DNA of 64,000 nt from Candidatus Obscuribacterales bacterium (GCA_019746975.1 JAIERK010000117.1:1-64000), one strand, 5' to 3'; positions 25,971 to 36,117 are shown, counted from the stretch's first letter. Numbers and translations: made by a program. Notes: generated from the sequence alone by a model not told the origin.

Positions 25971-28358
25971 ATGACTTTCCGAGTGGCATTTCTGTTTTTC
26001 ATCATCGTCACATTGACCTGCGCAAATCCAGCCAATGCGCAGCGCGACATAGCTATTAGAGCAGGCTCACGTGGACTTCAGGAATATAACAACGGCAACT
26101 ACCGGATGGCACTCCGCTTCTACCGACAAGCAAATGAAGCTGCCGACAAAGAAGGGAAGTTTTCCCACGACGAACGAGCCGTCGGATATCTCGGACTGGC
26201 TGAGTGCTTGCGCTGCCTCGGACGGTTCGATGAAGCCGAAAAAACGTATAATCTCGCTCTCTCGCATAGCGAGAAGCTAAAACGAGACTTCATAACGCCC
26301 ACAATCCTCAATGACATGGGGACTCTCTACATGGACCGCGGTGACTATTCTAAAGCGCAAACCTATTGGCAAAAGGCTGACGCTCTAGGCGGGTCGACGC
26401 CCTATTTACCGGTGAATAATCTCTGTCGGCTCTATTTGGAATGGGGAAAACTTGATGAAGCTCAACCCTATCTTCAAAGAGCCATCGCAATGTCTAAGAA
26501 CAAGGGTTACAGCAAGACTCTAGCAATTCCATACTGTCGTTTTAATACCGGATTCAATGCCTTATTGAAAGGACAATACGCAGATTCGGAGAACTATTAC
26601 AAGCAATCAGTGGATACTTGCGCTCGCATATTCGGCAAAAATCATGCGTATTACGCTTTCACACTCATAGCGCTCTCAGACGCTTACTGTAAGCAATCGA
26701 AGTATGCCGAAGCCGAAAGAATCCTAAGAGAAGCGCTCGAGGTAATGACTCTCACATTTACCGAGGAGCATCCAGAAGTCGCGAAACTGCAAATTAAACT
26801 AGCGAGTGTTCTTTGTGACGAAGGGAAGTATAAAGACGCGGAAGAGGTAGCAGCCAAGGCTATTAAGACCGAAGAGGTTCTATACAACGGACAAGACAAC
26901 GTCTTCGTAGCGAGGGCCAAAGCCGCTTTAGGAAACATCAAACGGCAAGACGGTCAATACAAAGAAGCGGCTGAGCTACTCGAGAAAGCGTTGGCGACCG
27001 CCAGTACCACATTAGGTGCCAATAACCTTGAAGTGGCAGATATAATGCGAAGTCTATCCCGAGTCAAACTGGAACAAGGCGACTACAAAGAATCTGAATC
27101 AAGGTTAAAAACTTCGCTCGAGGTGGTTAATAGCTTGACTGGTCCAGACCATCCCGATCGGTCGGTTATCGCGCGTGACCTTGGTTACTTGTACATGCGC
27201 GAAGGTAGACTCGATGAGGCAGAACCTCAATTCAAGACAGCTCTGCAACTCGCAGAGCGTGTACTAGGTCAGGATCATGCAGTCACCGCCGACAGTGCCC
27301 GAGATCTGGGCGACATCTACCTGAAGCAGAAGCAATTCGATTTAGCAAAGGAATATCTCAATAAAGCACTGTCGATCGACGAAAAACTTTACGGAGACAG
27401 CGCACCACAAGTAGCAGCAGACCTGTTCTCACTTGCGAATGTGCTGGACTCTCAAGGTCAAAGCGCTCAGGCGGCCCCGCTGACAGAGCGAGCTAATAAC
27501 ATACGAGCAAAGCTTCCCGGCAGCTCTGTAGTGCAACAACAGGCAGTGCAAATCCCAGTCAGTTTCGATGGCAGCGCGGACCGCCCTATCAAAGACAAAT
27601 GGGCCCTAGCAATCGGTGTGAGCAACTTCAAAGACCCTTCAATCAATCTCAAATATGCCGCGAAAGACGCGACCGATTTCAGCAATTTCTTGGTTTCTAA
27701 CCAGCGGTTTAAAGCCGACCACGTCAAGCTACTGACCAACGAGCAAGCGACCCGAGAAGACATAATCGGGATGCTCGGCGATAAGTGGCTGGGCAAGGTC
27801 GCGAAAAAAGATGATCTAGTGCTGGTCTACATATCGAGCCACGGAAGCAGTTCTATGGATGCCGCCGGCGGCGTCAATTTCTTGGTCGCGCATGATACCA
27901 ACAAAAATAGCCTCCTCGGAACGGGAATTCCAATGCAGTGGTTGACCAAGATGATTAAGGAGCAAGTCAAATCCGATCGGGTAATACTAGTGCTGGACGT
28001 CTGTCATTCTGGCGCCGCAGCTCAAGGCGGCAAAGCGCTATTCCGAATTGCCGGCATGGCTCCAGAGCAATTGAGCATCGGCAGCGGGCAGATGGTTTTG
28101 TGCTCCTCGCTTGCCGAGCAAGTTTCGTGGGAGTCTAAGACTTATGAAAACAGCGTGTTCACCCGCAGATTGATCGAAGCGCTGCAAGTCAATAAAGACA
28201 AAACCACAATTATCGAAGCCTATCGACAGCTCAAATTTCTCGTCGAATCAGAGGTCCTGAGAGATCGAGCTAATTTGCAAACGCCTGTATTGTGGAACAA
28301 AGATTGGGTCGGGAAGGATCCGATTCTGGCAATCGAGCCTGCGCCATCCGAGCTATAG
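25971..28358 (+). CDS. secreted TPR protein with C-terminal caspase-like (metacaspase, C14) domain
   Basis: 795 residues. The signal peptide is MTFRVAFLFFIIVTLTCANP. Residues about 25-515 hold ten or more TPR motifs of the kinesin-light-chain type (YLGLAECLRCLGRFDEAEKT, RDLGYLYMREGRLDEAEPQF). From about 545 there is a caspase fold: WALAIGVSNFKDPSINLKYA, catalytic His624 in VYISSHGSSS, and catalytic Cys678 in LDVCHSGAAA. Bacterial metacaspases and orthocaspases cleave after Arg/Lys. The TPR array probably recruits substrate or partner proteins. Both catalytic residues are present, so it should be active. Export makes a role outside the cytoplasm likely, unlike cytoplasmic death-type caspases. 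AGGAG lies upstream of the ATG. No regulator is adjacent. Confidence 0.9.
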   Translation: MTFRVAFLFFIIVTLTCANPANAQRDIAIRAGSRGLQEYNNGNYRMALRFYRQANEAADKEGKFSHDERAVGYLGLAECLRCLGRFDEAEKTYNLALSHSEKLKRDFITPTILNDMGTLYMDRGDYSKAQTYWQKADALGGSTPYLPVNNLCRLYLEWGKLDEAQPYLQRAIAMSKNKGYSKTLAIPYCRFNTGFNALLKGQYADSENYYKQSVDTCARIFGKNHAYYAFTLIALSDAYCKQSKYAEAERILREALEVMTLTFTEEHPEVAKLQIKLASVLCDEGKYKDAEEVAAKAIKTEEVLYNGQDNVFVARAKAALGNIKRQDGQYKEAAELLEKALATASTTLGANNLEVADIMRSLSRVKLEQGDYKESESRLKTSLEVVNSLTGPDHPDRSVIARDLGYLYMREGRLDEAEPQFKTALQLAERVLGQDHAVTADSARDLGDIYLKQKQFDLAKEYLNKALSIDEKLYGDSAPQVAADLFSLANVLDSQGQSAQAAPLTERANNIRAKLPGSSVVQQQAVQIPVSFDGSADRPIKDKWALAIGVSNFKDPSINLKYAAKDATDFSNFLVSNQRFKADHVKLLTNEQATREDIIGMLGDKWLGKVAKKDDLVLVYISSHGSSSMDAAGGVNFLVAHDTNKNSLLGTGIPMQWLTKMIKEQVKSDRVILVLDVCHSGAAAQGGKALFRIAGMAPEQLSIGSGQMVLCSSLAEQVSWESKTYENSVFTRRLIEALQVNKDKTTIIEAYRQLKFLVESEVLRDRANLQTPVLWNKDWVGKDPILAIEPAPSEL

Positions 28359-28450
28359 GCCAGTTTCTTCCACTTTCGGAGCATTCTTAGCGCATCGTGT
28401 ACCATGGTAGTCATACAAAACGATTCAATTGTTGGTAGGAGGCGAGCTCC

Positions 28451-28939
28451 ATGAACAGAGGCATCACCATGATGGCCATAGCGGGCGCATTTTGGGCGAA
28501 CGTTGCATTTGCAAAGCCTATGCCTAGCGCTTCAGTGGAAGAAGCAGCACGATCCCCACATGTGGTGCTTGCTTCGTACCAGGACTTTCAACCTGCTACC
28601 GGTCGATCGGATGAGGACATTTACTTCTCTGGTATCACAGCAACTTACAAGATCGAATCGATACTGAAGCAACCTCCGAAAGGCAGCAAGGATGCCGCAA
28701 TCCTCATTGAAGCGGGAAAGAAAGCAGATGTAAAATACATCATGCACGATTTGTCTCCGTGTTTGGTTGATGAGACTTTCCACTTCTCTGAGCGTCTGAT
28801 GCCGAAAAAAGGATCGAAGTGGATTCTGTTTTTGCAAATGAAAGATACCAACAACGACTGGCACACATACCGCGGTGAGGTTGGGCGGATGGAAGCTACA
28901 GAAGCAAACATCAAGCGAGTCAAAGCATTGGTCAACTAG
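28451..28939 (+). CDS. small secreted protein, unknown function
   Basis: 162 residues with a signal peptide (MNRGITMMAIAGAFWANVAFA). The mature domain runs VEEAARSPHVVLASYQDF, ITATYKIESILKQPPKGS and MPKKGSKWILFLQMKDTN, ending YRGEVGRMEATEANIKRVKA. This pattern (exposed strand V-V-L-A, then E-x-I-L-K-G, then G-x-K-W-I-L-F-L, then R-G-E-V-G-R) is typical of small netrin/TIMP-like or cupredoxin-type secreted domains in this lineage. The function is unknown. Start by ribosome binding site GGAGGCGAG and signal peptide. Confidence 0.7.
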   Translation: MNRGITMMAIAGAFWANVAFAKPMPSASVEEAARSPHVVLASYQDFQPATGRSDEDIYFSGITATYKIESILKQPPKGSKDAAILIEAGKKADVKYIMHDLSPCLVDETFHFSERLMPKKGSKWILFLQMKDTNNDWHTYRGEVGRMEATEANIKRVKALVN

Positions 28940-29193
28940 CTTTCGCAGATATGCCTTTGACGACATATTTTCGGGCTATTTTTCATACATTCAAAAGCTT
29001 ATGCTCTTAGAGTAGTTTGAGGGAAGTAGATACTTGTCTGAAAACTGGTGACGGACCGAAAGCGCGTCCATACAAACCCAAGTCTCCATGCGAACAGAGA
29101 AGTGCCTGCTCAGTGCTCCAAGCAATTGACGCTCGAACATCTTTTTCGATTTGAATCGAACATCTTCGTCAAACTTTCCCCAGTTATGCCTGT

Positions 29194-30882
29194 TTAGTTA
29201 CTCGATTTACTTGACTCGCGTTTGAACTCCGATGTCGCACTCCATTGCGGCATTTCCTCTCCATTGGCAACATCAAATCCAGCTTGAAATAGGAGCTGCG
29301 CGTCTTCCACCGTACCTGACAGGTCCCAATCCGACTTTACTTCGTCGGTCACTTTGTGATAATCGTCTCGTACATATGCCAACCGCTTCTTCGTGCCGTA
29401 GTCGGCTGGTTTGCCTATATACGAAGCTCCCGGATGGAGGAAAAACATTGCAGGCACACCTCGGCGGATGAACTCGAGGTGATCTGAGCGATAGAAATAA
29501 CCCTTCTCAGGCTCTGGGTCTGATATGACCGATCTTTCCTGCAGCGCCGCGTATTTGAGAAGAACATTATCGAGAGTCGAATGCCCCTTCGCAATACTCA
29601 CGACCTCCTTGGTTCTTCCCCACAGATTCATGACGTCGACATTGATGACAGCCAACGTCTTTTCGAGCGGGACGGGTGGCGACTCTACATAATGAAGACT
29701 TCCCAGCAGTCCGCGCTCCTCGAGCGTGGTGAAGAGAAAATAGACGGAACGCTTCGGACGATGCTCAAGCTTGCTGTAGGCGCGAGCAATCTCTAGTATC
29801 GTAGCAACACCGGAGCCATTATCTAGGGCACCGCGGAAGATACCAACGGATCCGTCTTTGTTCTGCTTGGTCCCAAAATGGTCCCAATGTGCGCTGTATA
29901 CGAGGCATTCCTTCTTTAACTCTGGATCGCTGCCAGGAAGCATTGCAACAACGTTGCTGGTTTCAAACTTTCGAACAGTAGATTTTACATTGGCATTCAT
30001 CTTTGCACCAAAAGTTACCGGTGAAAAATCATTCAATTGAGCTTTTCTCTTCACCTCGTCAAAGGAGATACCGCCCATGTTAAAGAGCTTACGCGCCGAT
30101 GCAGACGACAACCACCCTTCCACTTTTACGCGCTCGGTGTTAGTGCCCAGATCAAAGTTTTCCTGTCCCCAGCTTGCGGTAACCACATCGTAGCCGTAAC
30201 CAGCCGGTTCTGTCTCGTGTACGATCAATACGGCTGCGGCCCCAAGCTTTGATGCAATCTCGTACTTATAGGTCCAGCGACCGTAATAGGTAAGCGCCTT
30301 TCCACGGAAGAAGCTGTCGTCCGACTTGGATGGATCTTTCGGATTAGGTCGCGATGGATCGCCTATCAACATGACCAAAGTCTTGCCGCGCACATCCAGA
30401 CCTTTATAGTCGTCCCAGCCATACTCGGGGGCGATAATGCCATGTCCGACAAAGACAACTTCCGAGTTAGCAATGGCAGTACTGCCCTTCAAATTGCGCG
30501 ACATCGCCACGAAATCATCCGGAAATGAAAGCTTGAGCTCTTTGTCACCACCAGCGAATGCCAGCTCAGGCTGTGCCTTCAGACCGTAAACAGGAACCTT
30601 CTGAAAAAAACCACCCCGCCCGTTGCCAGGCGATAAACCAAACAATTCACACTGTTTTTTCAAATAATCGACGGTTCGCTCCTCTCCCACAGAGCCAGGG
30701 AGACGCCCTGCGAATTCGTCCGATGCGAGCACTTTAATGTGATTCAACAATGAGTCAGCTTCGATGCTATGCGAAGCAGCTTCCACGACTGGTTCCATCG
30801 ACAACACCTCGGCGGGATAAGCGAGCAACAGCAGGGCAACGAGCAAAAAAAGATAATGGGATTTTGGGAAGCGAATTTGCAT
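29194..30882 (-). CDS. secreted M28 family metallopeptidase with PA domain
   Basis: 562 residues from the ATG at 30882, which is directly followed by a signal peptide (FPKSHYLFLLVALLLLAY). The N-terminal half contains a protease-associated insert (about 110-270). The C-terminal M28 zinc aminopeptidase core shows SAHWDHFGTKQ (first His/Asp ligands), FRGALDNGSGVATILE (bridging Asp), FTTLEERGLLGS (catalytic and ligand Glu), NVDVMNLW and RDDYHKVTDE (last His). All ligand positions look intact. The family includes aminopeptidases and glutamate carboxypeptidase-like enzymes with two zinc ions. It likely acts in the periplasm or outside and helps peptide scavenging. Confidence 0.93.
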   Translation of the reverse strand: MQIRFPKSHYLFLLVALLLLAYPAEVLSMEPVVEAASHSIEADSLLNHIKVLASDEFAGRLPGSVGEERTVDYLKKQCELFGLSPGNGRGGFFQKVPVYGLKAQPELAFAGGDKELKLSFPDDFVAMSRNLKGSTAIANSEVVFVGHGIIAPEYGWDDYKGLDVRGKTLVMLIGDPSRPNPKDPSKSDDSFFRGKALTYYGRWTYKYEIASKLGAAAVLIVHETEPAGYGYDVVTASWGQENFDLGTNTERVKVEGWLSSASARKLFNMGGISFDEVKRKAQLNDFSPVTFGAKMNANVKSTVRKFETSNVVAMLPGSDPELKKECLVYSAHWDHFGTKQNKDGSVGIFRGALDNGSGVATILEIARAYSKLEHRPKRSVYFLFTTLEERGLLGSLHYVESPPVPLEKTLAVINVDVMNLWGRTKEVVSIAKGHSTLDNVLLKYAALQERSVISDPEPEKGYFYRSDHLEFIRRGVPAMFFLHPGASYIGKPADYGTKKRLAYVRDDYHKVTDEVKSDWDLSGTVEDAQLLFQAGFDVANGEEMPQWSATSEFKRESSKSSN

Positions 30883-31369
30883 GTGTATGGCTAACGACAA
30901 TCAAGTTTGGTTTTACACATTAGAGTTTAGTACATCAGCACGAACATTGACAAAGCGATTCACCACACGCAATGGGATCGCGATAGATGCCACGGCGATT
31001 CACTGCATGAGGTTGTAGCAACTTCTCTCCGATGTTGTCATCGCAGCGCAACGGAATACGTCCCCGTTTCAGCTGCGATGCCGATTGACCTAGTTGCGGC
31101 AAAAACTAATAGGAAAACAGCATACTTTGAACGCAAACAGTGCCACCGATAGAGGTGCTTAAACCGTCAACTAATGAAGCTGCTTCTACGCAAAGCGTCA
31201 TAGAAAGACCAGAGATTGGCACAAGCCCAACGAATAACCCGGTCTGCCAAGCCGTCTCCGACTGGTTCACTCCTTTTTTTCAAACAACAGTTATTTCGGT
31301 ACCGTTATGTGGGAACTGATGTACAGTCCTCAACGGTACTTTAGAAGAGAATAGGAGAGATATGTTGGA
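30883..31369. other. intergenic region
   Basis: 487 bases between two minus-strand genes. No gene or RNA was recognised. A T run at 31274-31280 has no convincing hairpin in front of it. Confidence 0.35.
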
Positions 31370-31984
31370 TTAGAATCGCCCGAGGAATCGCCCGAAACGC
31401 ATTCCACCACCACAGCCACCGCCACCAAAGAGACCTCTCAGCAGTCCGCCACGGCCGAATCTTGATAACAGTCCACGCAAGAATCCGCCGGGTCCGCAAC
31501 CACCGCCTGGGTCACAGCCACCACCATCATCATCAGGATAATAGTCATCGCCGCCATCGCCATCACTTGGGTCATAGCCGTCGCCAATGTCATCATCGCC
31601 ATCGCTATACGCATACTGATTTCTACTTGCGAAGAATTGACTCCGGTTCCATCCGGTCGCTACATACTCGGAGCATCCGCAACCACTGCAGCCTTGACTT
31701 CGGAACATACCGTCAGGCGAGCCAATGCTACCATTGGTGATATCATAAATTCCATTACGCGCGTCCGGCGCGGTCGCTATAACTCGACCTCCAGCGTCTG
31801 TAATTGCAAACGGCTGGGTTTGGCTTGGATCGTACAACCCAACGTTGTTCAAATCGGTAGTCGTGGTCCGATTTTCAGGAATCAACGGAAACTCTTTAAG
31901 AGCGCTCGGAGCGGCACTTTCCAACGCATTGAACGGAGAGGTTCTGCCCTCGGGGGCAACTTCGAATAGATTATCAGTGCTCAT
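31370..31984 (-). CDS. low-complexity protein with Asp/Gly-rich and basic Gly-rich tail
   Basis: 204 residues from the ATG at 31984 (AAGAAG 8 bases upstream). The N-terminal 90 residues are ordinary. Then come Cys-rich (SQGCSGCGCSEYV), acidic Asp/Gly-rich (about 125-160) and Gly/Cys-rich (CDPGGGCGPGG) stretches. A strongly basic amphipathic tail follows, with RGLL/RGLF repeated (GFLRGLLSRFGRGGLLRGLF) and ending MRFGRFLGRF. No signal peptide is visible. The acidic block followed by a cationic Gly-rich tail recalls precursor or matrix proteins, but no family is recognised. Confidence 0.55.
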   Translation of the reverse strand: MSTDNLFEVAPEGRTSPFNALESAAPSALKEFPLIPENRTTTTDLNNVGLYDPSQTQPFAITDAGGRVIATAPDARNGIYDITNGSIGSPDGMFRSQGCSGCGCSEYVATGWNRSQFFASRNQYAYSDGDDDIGDGYDPSDGDGGDDYYPDDDGGGCDPGGGCGPGGFLRGLLSRFGRGGLLRGLFGGGGCGGGMRFGRFLGRF

Positions 31985-32391
31985 TGTTAGACTTCTTACT
32001 AGAGAGGTATCGCCGTGTAACACAAACCTGCAGTAGCGCACGTATCGTAGTTGAAACTGCAGCAGAGTTGGTAACTTTCACAGTACATTCTGGTTGTGAA
32101 CATTTTGGTTCTAAAAAACTATAGATATTGAATTTCGTGCGGTTTTCCGCACTGAAGTCTCGTGATTGTCCCCCCACCGCGGTTCCATGTTATAGACTGG
32201 GCGAGCACTTGGAAACGCGCCGACTGGAGATCATCCTCGTCCGGTTTCCGTCACAAATCTGACTTAGATTACTGGTATGAGTTTGATTGATGGAGTGTTT
32301 CGCAGCAATCAGATTCAGATTTCGCTTTGGTTTCATTGCAAATGGGTACCTACTTGATCAATTGGCGTAAGGCTTGGAAAGGAGAGACAGA
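31985..32391. other. intergenic region between divergent genes
   Basis: 407 bases shared as a promoter region by the divergent genes at 31370 and 32392. No strong -35/-10 pair or structured RNA was recognised. Confidence 0.35.
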
Positions 32392-33711
32392 ATGGCGTTA
32401 GTGATGGAACAGCTTTACCAACTAAATACGGAAGTCGGAGCATTTTTCTTTTTCGATGGTGCGCAGCTAAAAGACAGAGAAAGTGACTCTGGAAATTGGA
32501 GCATGACCGATTTTCATAAAGAGTTTGAAGCCGGTACACTGTTTGCGTTTCAAACTGCCACTAAAGGAAACTTCACGCTCAAATTCGTACAGCGACCGTT
32601 GAGTGACGCAGAGAAAAAAGCGCTGGTGGCACAGCATACTTTCTTTTACAAAGTGCACCACGGGCGGTTATATTGGGACAACGGTGAGCACTTACCATGC
32701 GCCGAAGGATGGGACGAAGCTGATGACGATCCTGAAGGATGGCTGACGATTGCGAATGGCGAATATAAGGTAACTGTCTACTCGCAAGACTGGTTCACAA
32801 TGCCAGAAGGCGAGCGCGAAGCGGCTGGAGACATCTCGCATTATGTAGTTCAGTTCGAACAATTCAAAGGTAAATCAGCTCCGGCAGTCCCACAGTTTTT
32901 GCCATGGCTACCGCCAAGCACAAGCTGGTACAACTATCGAAGAAACGAGAGCCCCCAACTAATCAGTCTGTTCAATCAACATATCTGCATGAGTTTCGAC
33001 AAACAGATGCGCCTTGCAGAATGGCTCGAAGTCTCTGAAAAGAAAGCTGGTGGTGGAAAAAAAGGACTACTTGGTGGCAAAAAGGGAAGTAAAGCAAATA
33101 GCTGGAACTACACAATTTCAACAGCAACTCTAGAGCTAGGATCGGCAAAATTCACAGCTCTTTCGCTTGGAACTTTTGCATTCCCTGATACCACCTGGTT
33201 TTGGACATGGCATAATCCTAGTAGCCAAAAATTGACCCCAGAGAACTTGCAGCTCAGAAAATCGATTGAATCAATCGGAACAAAGTATGGTATTAGCGCT
33301 TTCTCCATTCCGGCTTACTTCAAAGTTGATCCATTTCTTGGATTTGCAATCAATGAAGCAGCCGCAGATATCTTTGCTGCCATCACAGTAGGCGAGCTAG
33401 GTTTCGATGCGTATTACAAACTTCCGTTTGAGCATGGCGCTGGTATCGCTGTAATTCGTGATGAAAGACTAGCGTTTACTGAAAAAAAGCCAGTTCGGCG
33501 CATGCTCGAAATTATCCCGAAGACTTTCATGGCAATCACGGTACCCAACCACAAAGAAGCATGCATCAGCTATGCACGTGCCTATGGTCTGAAATGCCAG
33601 GAGGAAGGCGACACCATCAAGGTGAACGCCAATGGCGAAGAGCTAGCAGCGACATTCGATCAACTAAATCGATTGATCGATCTCAAGGCGAGCATCGGAA
33701 CACCCGCCTAG
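32392..33711 (+). CDS. DUF6882-like protein, unknown function
   Basis: 439 residues from the ATG at 32392 (GGAGAG 5 bases upstream). The C-terminal half contains ALSLGTFAFPDTTWFWTWHN, the Trp-rich sequence with a following helical segment typical of DUF6882 (conserved F-x-W-x-W-x-N). The N-terminal half is a separate alpha+beta domain (FTLKFVQRPLSDAEKKALV, CAEGWDEADDDPEGWLTIAN). A Lys/Gly-rich stretch (KKAGGGKKGLLGGKK) joins the two. No signal peptide, so cytoplasmic. Function unknown. DUF6882 sequences are found in genomes with many orphan paralogues. Confidence 0.7.
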   Translation: MALVMEQLYQLNTEVGAFFFFDGAQLKDRESDSGNWSMTDFHKEFEAGTLFAFQTATKGNFTLKFVQRPLSDAEKKALVAQHTFFYKVHHGRLYWDNGEHLPCAEGWDEADDDPEGWLTIANGEYKVTVYSQDWFTMPEGEREAAGDISHYVVQFEQFKGKSAPAVPQFLPWLPPSTSWYNYRRNESPQLISLFNQHICMSFDKQMRLAEWLEVSEKKAGGGKKGLLGGKKGSKANSWNYTISTATLELGSAKFTALSLGTFAFPDTTWFWTWHNPSSQKLTPENLQLRKSIESIGTKYGISAFSIPAYFKVDPFLGFAINEAAADIFAAITVGELGFDAYYKLPFEHGAGIAVIRDERLAFTEKKPVRRMLEIIPKTFMAITVPNHKEACISYARAYGLKCQEEGDTIKVNANGEELAATFDQLNRLIDLKASIGTPA

Positions 33712-33781
33712 ATTCGCCAAGGCTTCACATTTAGACAAAGCTGCACATTCAGACGACCGATTGCTAATTCCGCACCATCCT

Positions 33782-33824
33782 CGCCGGAGTGTCGGGTCCG
33801 TGAAACGGAGCGCAAGTGTTTCGC
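33782..33824. repeat. copy A of a dispersed intergenic repeat
   Basis: CGCCGGAG … GTCGGG … CCGTGAAACGGAGCGC … GTTTCGC here matches 57340-57384 (CGCCGGAG … CTCGGG … CGTGAAACGGAGCGC … GTCTCGC) over about 43-45 bases with few differences. It lies in a 480-base gene-free gap (33712-34191). No other feature is recognised in that gap. Confidence 0.55.
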
Positions 33825-34191
33825 ATGCGCTGAATGTCGAGCTATAGACGAAATTGGTGAACTTCTAGCGACTGCTAAAGCAACTCTTGCGGTGGCGGCT
33901 AATTACAATTTCGAAACATTGCCACCATGATTATCATTTCGGCCGCCACTATTGCTGAAGAGTGCCGGGTGTTGCAGACAACGCCGAGATTGAACTCACA
34001 AGATTGTTGGTAAATTCTGGTGGATAAGTAGAGCGAATCACCTTCGCGCTAATGGTAATATTTCATGGTAACTAACTCATGTGAGATGGCTGTGAATTGC
34101 GATGTGCGCACGTCGACTGCAGCGAAGTGCATTTGGCATTCAGATGTGTTTCACGATAATATAGCGTCCCACCTACCGGTTGCCGAGTTGT

Positions 34192-34860
34192 ATGGAAGAC
34201 AATATAAATAGCGATCGCACAGAGATTAGTGGCGGAGTTATCCGTGGTGAGACGCTCGAATTGGGCACTCACGATACGCCGAATATCATTCACAATCGCG
34301 CCTTTTTTCAAAATTGTGTTGTAAACATATGGAGCACTAACTTTAGTATCATCGATGCTAACTTCTTGAACTGTCGAATCAACGCACAGAAAGAAGTTTC
34401 AAACATGCGGTTTCTCGAAGCTGTGTTCGAGCGGTGTTTATTCGAGGGCTCCTACGTCGGCTGCAGCTTCGGGCATGTCCGAGGCGAATCGCAGACACCC
34501 AACGCCTATTACCGCAACTGCGATTTCTCTAAGGCCACGCTCGATCTGTGCGAGTTTTTCGAAGGAGACCTCGATTCGGTAGTTTGGCCTGCTTGGCCGA
34601 ACTTCGTCGTTCTCAATCCCAGACAAAACAAACAGGATTGGCTGAGTATCCAATTTCCGGAGCAATTGAAACACATGCAGTCTGTTATCGCCGGTCAATC
34701 GCCGGCGATCGGAGGGAGCGTTTCGCAGATGGCACCGAAAGCGGTGGCAGTCAATCTGGCCAACTACGAAGCAGTAGATTCGCATTCGATCAGGTCTCTC
34801 ATCGATACAAAGCCTTACATGATTGCGACGACATATCCAAGCGACAGAACAGTATTTTGA
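34192..34860 (+). CDS. pentapeptide-repeat-like protein
   Basis: 222 residues from the ATG at 34192. A TTG four codons upstream is also possible. The middle shows the loose pattern A/C-D/N-L/F-x-x of pentapeptide repeats, seen in ANFLNCRINAQ, NMRFLEAVFERCLFEGSYVG, YYRNCDFSKATLDLCEFFEG. They would form a right-handed quadrilateral beta-helix of about 100 residues. The last 70 residues are unrelated and contain a helical segment (PEQLKHMQSVIAG). Pentapeptide proteins can mimic DNA or scaffold, but no target is shown. Cytoplasmic by lack of a signal. Confidence 0.72.
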   Translation: MEDNINSDRTEISGGVIRGETLELGTHDTPNIIHNRAFFQNCVVNIWSTNFSIIDANFLNCRINAQKEVSNMRFLEAVFERCLFEGSYVGCSFGHVRGESQTPNAYYRNCDFSKATLDLCEFFEGDLDSVVWPAWPNFVVLNPRQNKQDWLSIQFPEQLKHMQSVIAGQSPAIGGSVSQMAPKAVAVNLANYEAVDSHSIRSLIDTKPYMIATTYPSDRTVF

Positions 34861-35115
34861 TGGACGAGTTGATATCGGCCATGCGATGACACGATAGCCT
34901 GCTTTCGAAAGTAGCTCGAAACATGCTCCAAACCGGTCCCGCTTGATTAGATAGGATACCCAGGTGGCGATCCGAGGCGCAGTTGGCTATTTGCAGGTTC
35001 TTCAAAGTCGTTCGCGGCTCCAGATCTGATATGATTCCAGTCCAATGGACAGACGGCCCCAGCAAATTCGTCCATTCTGTGACTAATTGTGGGAATCGTC
35101 GGGAATACATATGTA

Positions 35116-36117
35116 ATGTCCAACGACTCAGCCTCCGCAAGCCACGAACAACAGCTACCTCCGGCAGTGATAGTCGAAGGACTGGTCAAATCGTATTACT
35201 TTGGGCGAATAAAGGCTCTGGACGGCGTCGATCTCAGGGTAGAGGACGGCGACGTCTTCGCACTTATCGGACCTAATGGTGCAGGAAAAACCACGTTGAT
35301 GGGATGTATGCTTGCTCTCTTGAGAACCAATCGCGGTCGCATCAGGATTTTCGGCAAGGCGCCGGACCATATTGATGTTCGAAAAGTAACCGGTTTTCTA
35401 CCCGAGAGACCAAGTTTCGAATCGTGGATGAATGCAACGCAGTTTCTCAAATTTCATCAGATGTTGGCAGGCAGATCGAATGATGCTACGGCTGAAGCGG
35501 ACATCAAGCACGCGCTCGAGTCAGTCGAACTCGAAAATGTCAGCAAAAGACAAATCTCTAAGTACTCTCGCGGTATGCTGCAAAGACTGGGTCTTGCTCA
35601 AGTGATAATCGGCAAACCAAGGATTTGTTTTCTCGACGAACCAACATCAGGAATGGATCCGCCTGGCATGGATATGGTGCGAAATGTTCTGACGCAATTT
35701 CGCAAACAGAAGGTAACAGTAATAGTTAACTCGCACCACCTCGACGAAATTGAACGCGTCTGCACTAGATTCGCCTTCATTCGCAAAGGCAAGATGGAGA
35801 CGCAAGAAAGTATAAGCAACATCCACAGCAAAATGATGATCGCCCGATGGGCAAACGGACTTACACCTGATGCGGATGTTCTCAAAACTGCAATGGAAGA
35901 GTGCGGAGTCACTCTCGCCGATGTTACCGACGAGCACTGCAAGATTGTGCTGAATGGTCGACAGAATGCGTCTAACGTAATTCAAAGCCTGGTCAGGAAC
36001 AATATTTCAATCGAAGAAATTTTCTTCGACCGTCGAGGATTGTCCGACCTTTTCAAGGTAGCGAAAACAAATGACGCCCGCAGAGTAGAAGACACGATGG
36101 ATGATGAGAAGAGATGA
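35116..36117 (+). CDS. ABC transporter ATP-binding protein (ABC-2 type, DrrA/GldA-like)
   Basis: 333 residues. Walker A GPNGAGKTTLMG, signature YSRGMLQRLGLAQ, Walker B ICFLDEPTSGMDPPG and NSHHLDEIERV form a single ATPase domain. A C-terminal domain of about 90 residues follows (SNIHSKMMIARW … FKVAKTNDARR), as in DrrA/GldA ATPases. It pairs with the permease gene that overlaps it by 4 bases. Such systems export lipids or drugs or drive surface processes. The ATG at 35116 is preferred to one at 35089. First gene of a three-gene operon. Confidence 0.93.
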   Translation: MSNDSASASHEQQLPPAVIVEGLVKSYYFGRIKALDGVDLRVEDGDVFALIGPNGAGKTTLMGCMLALLRTNRGRIRIFGKAPDHIDVRKVTGFLPERPSFESWMNATQFLKFHQMLAGRSNDATAEADIKHALESVELENVSKRQISKYSRGMLQRLGLAQVIIGKPRICFLDEPTSGMDPPGMDMVRNVLTQFRKQKVTVIVNSHHLDEIERVCTRFAFIRKGKMETQESISNIHSKMMIARWANGLTPDADVLKTAMEECGVTLADVTDEHCKIVLNGRQNASNVIQSLVRNNISIEEIFFDRRGLSDLFKVAKTNDARRVEDTMDDEKR

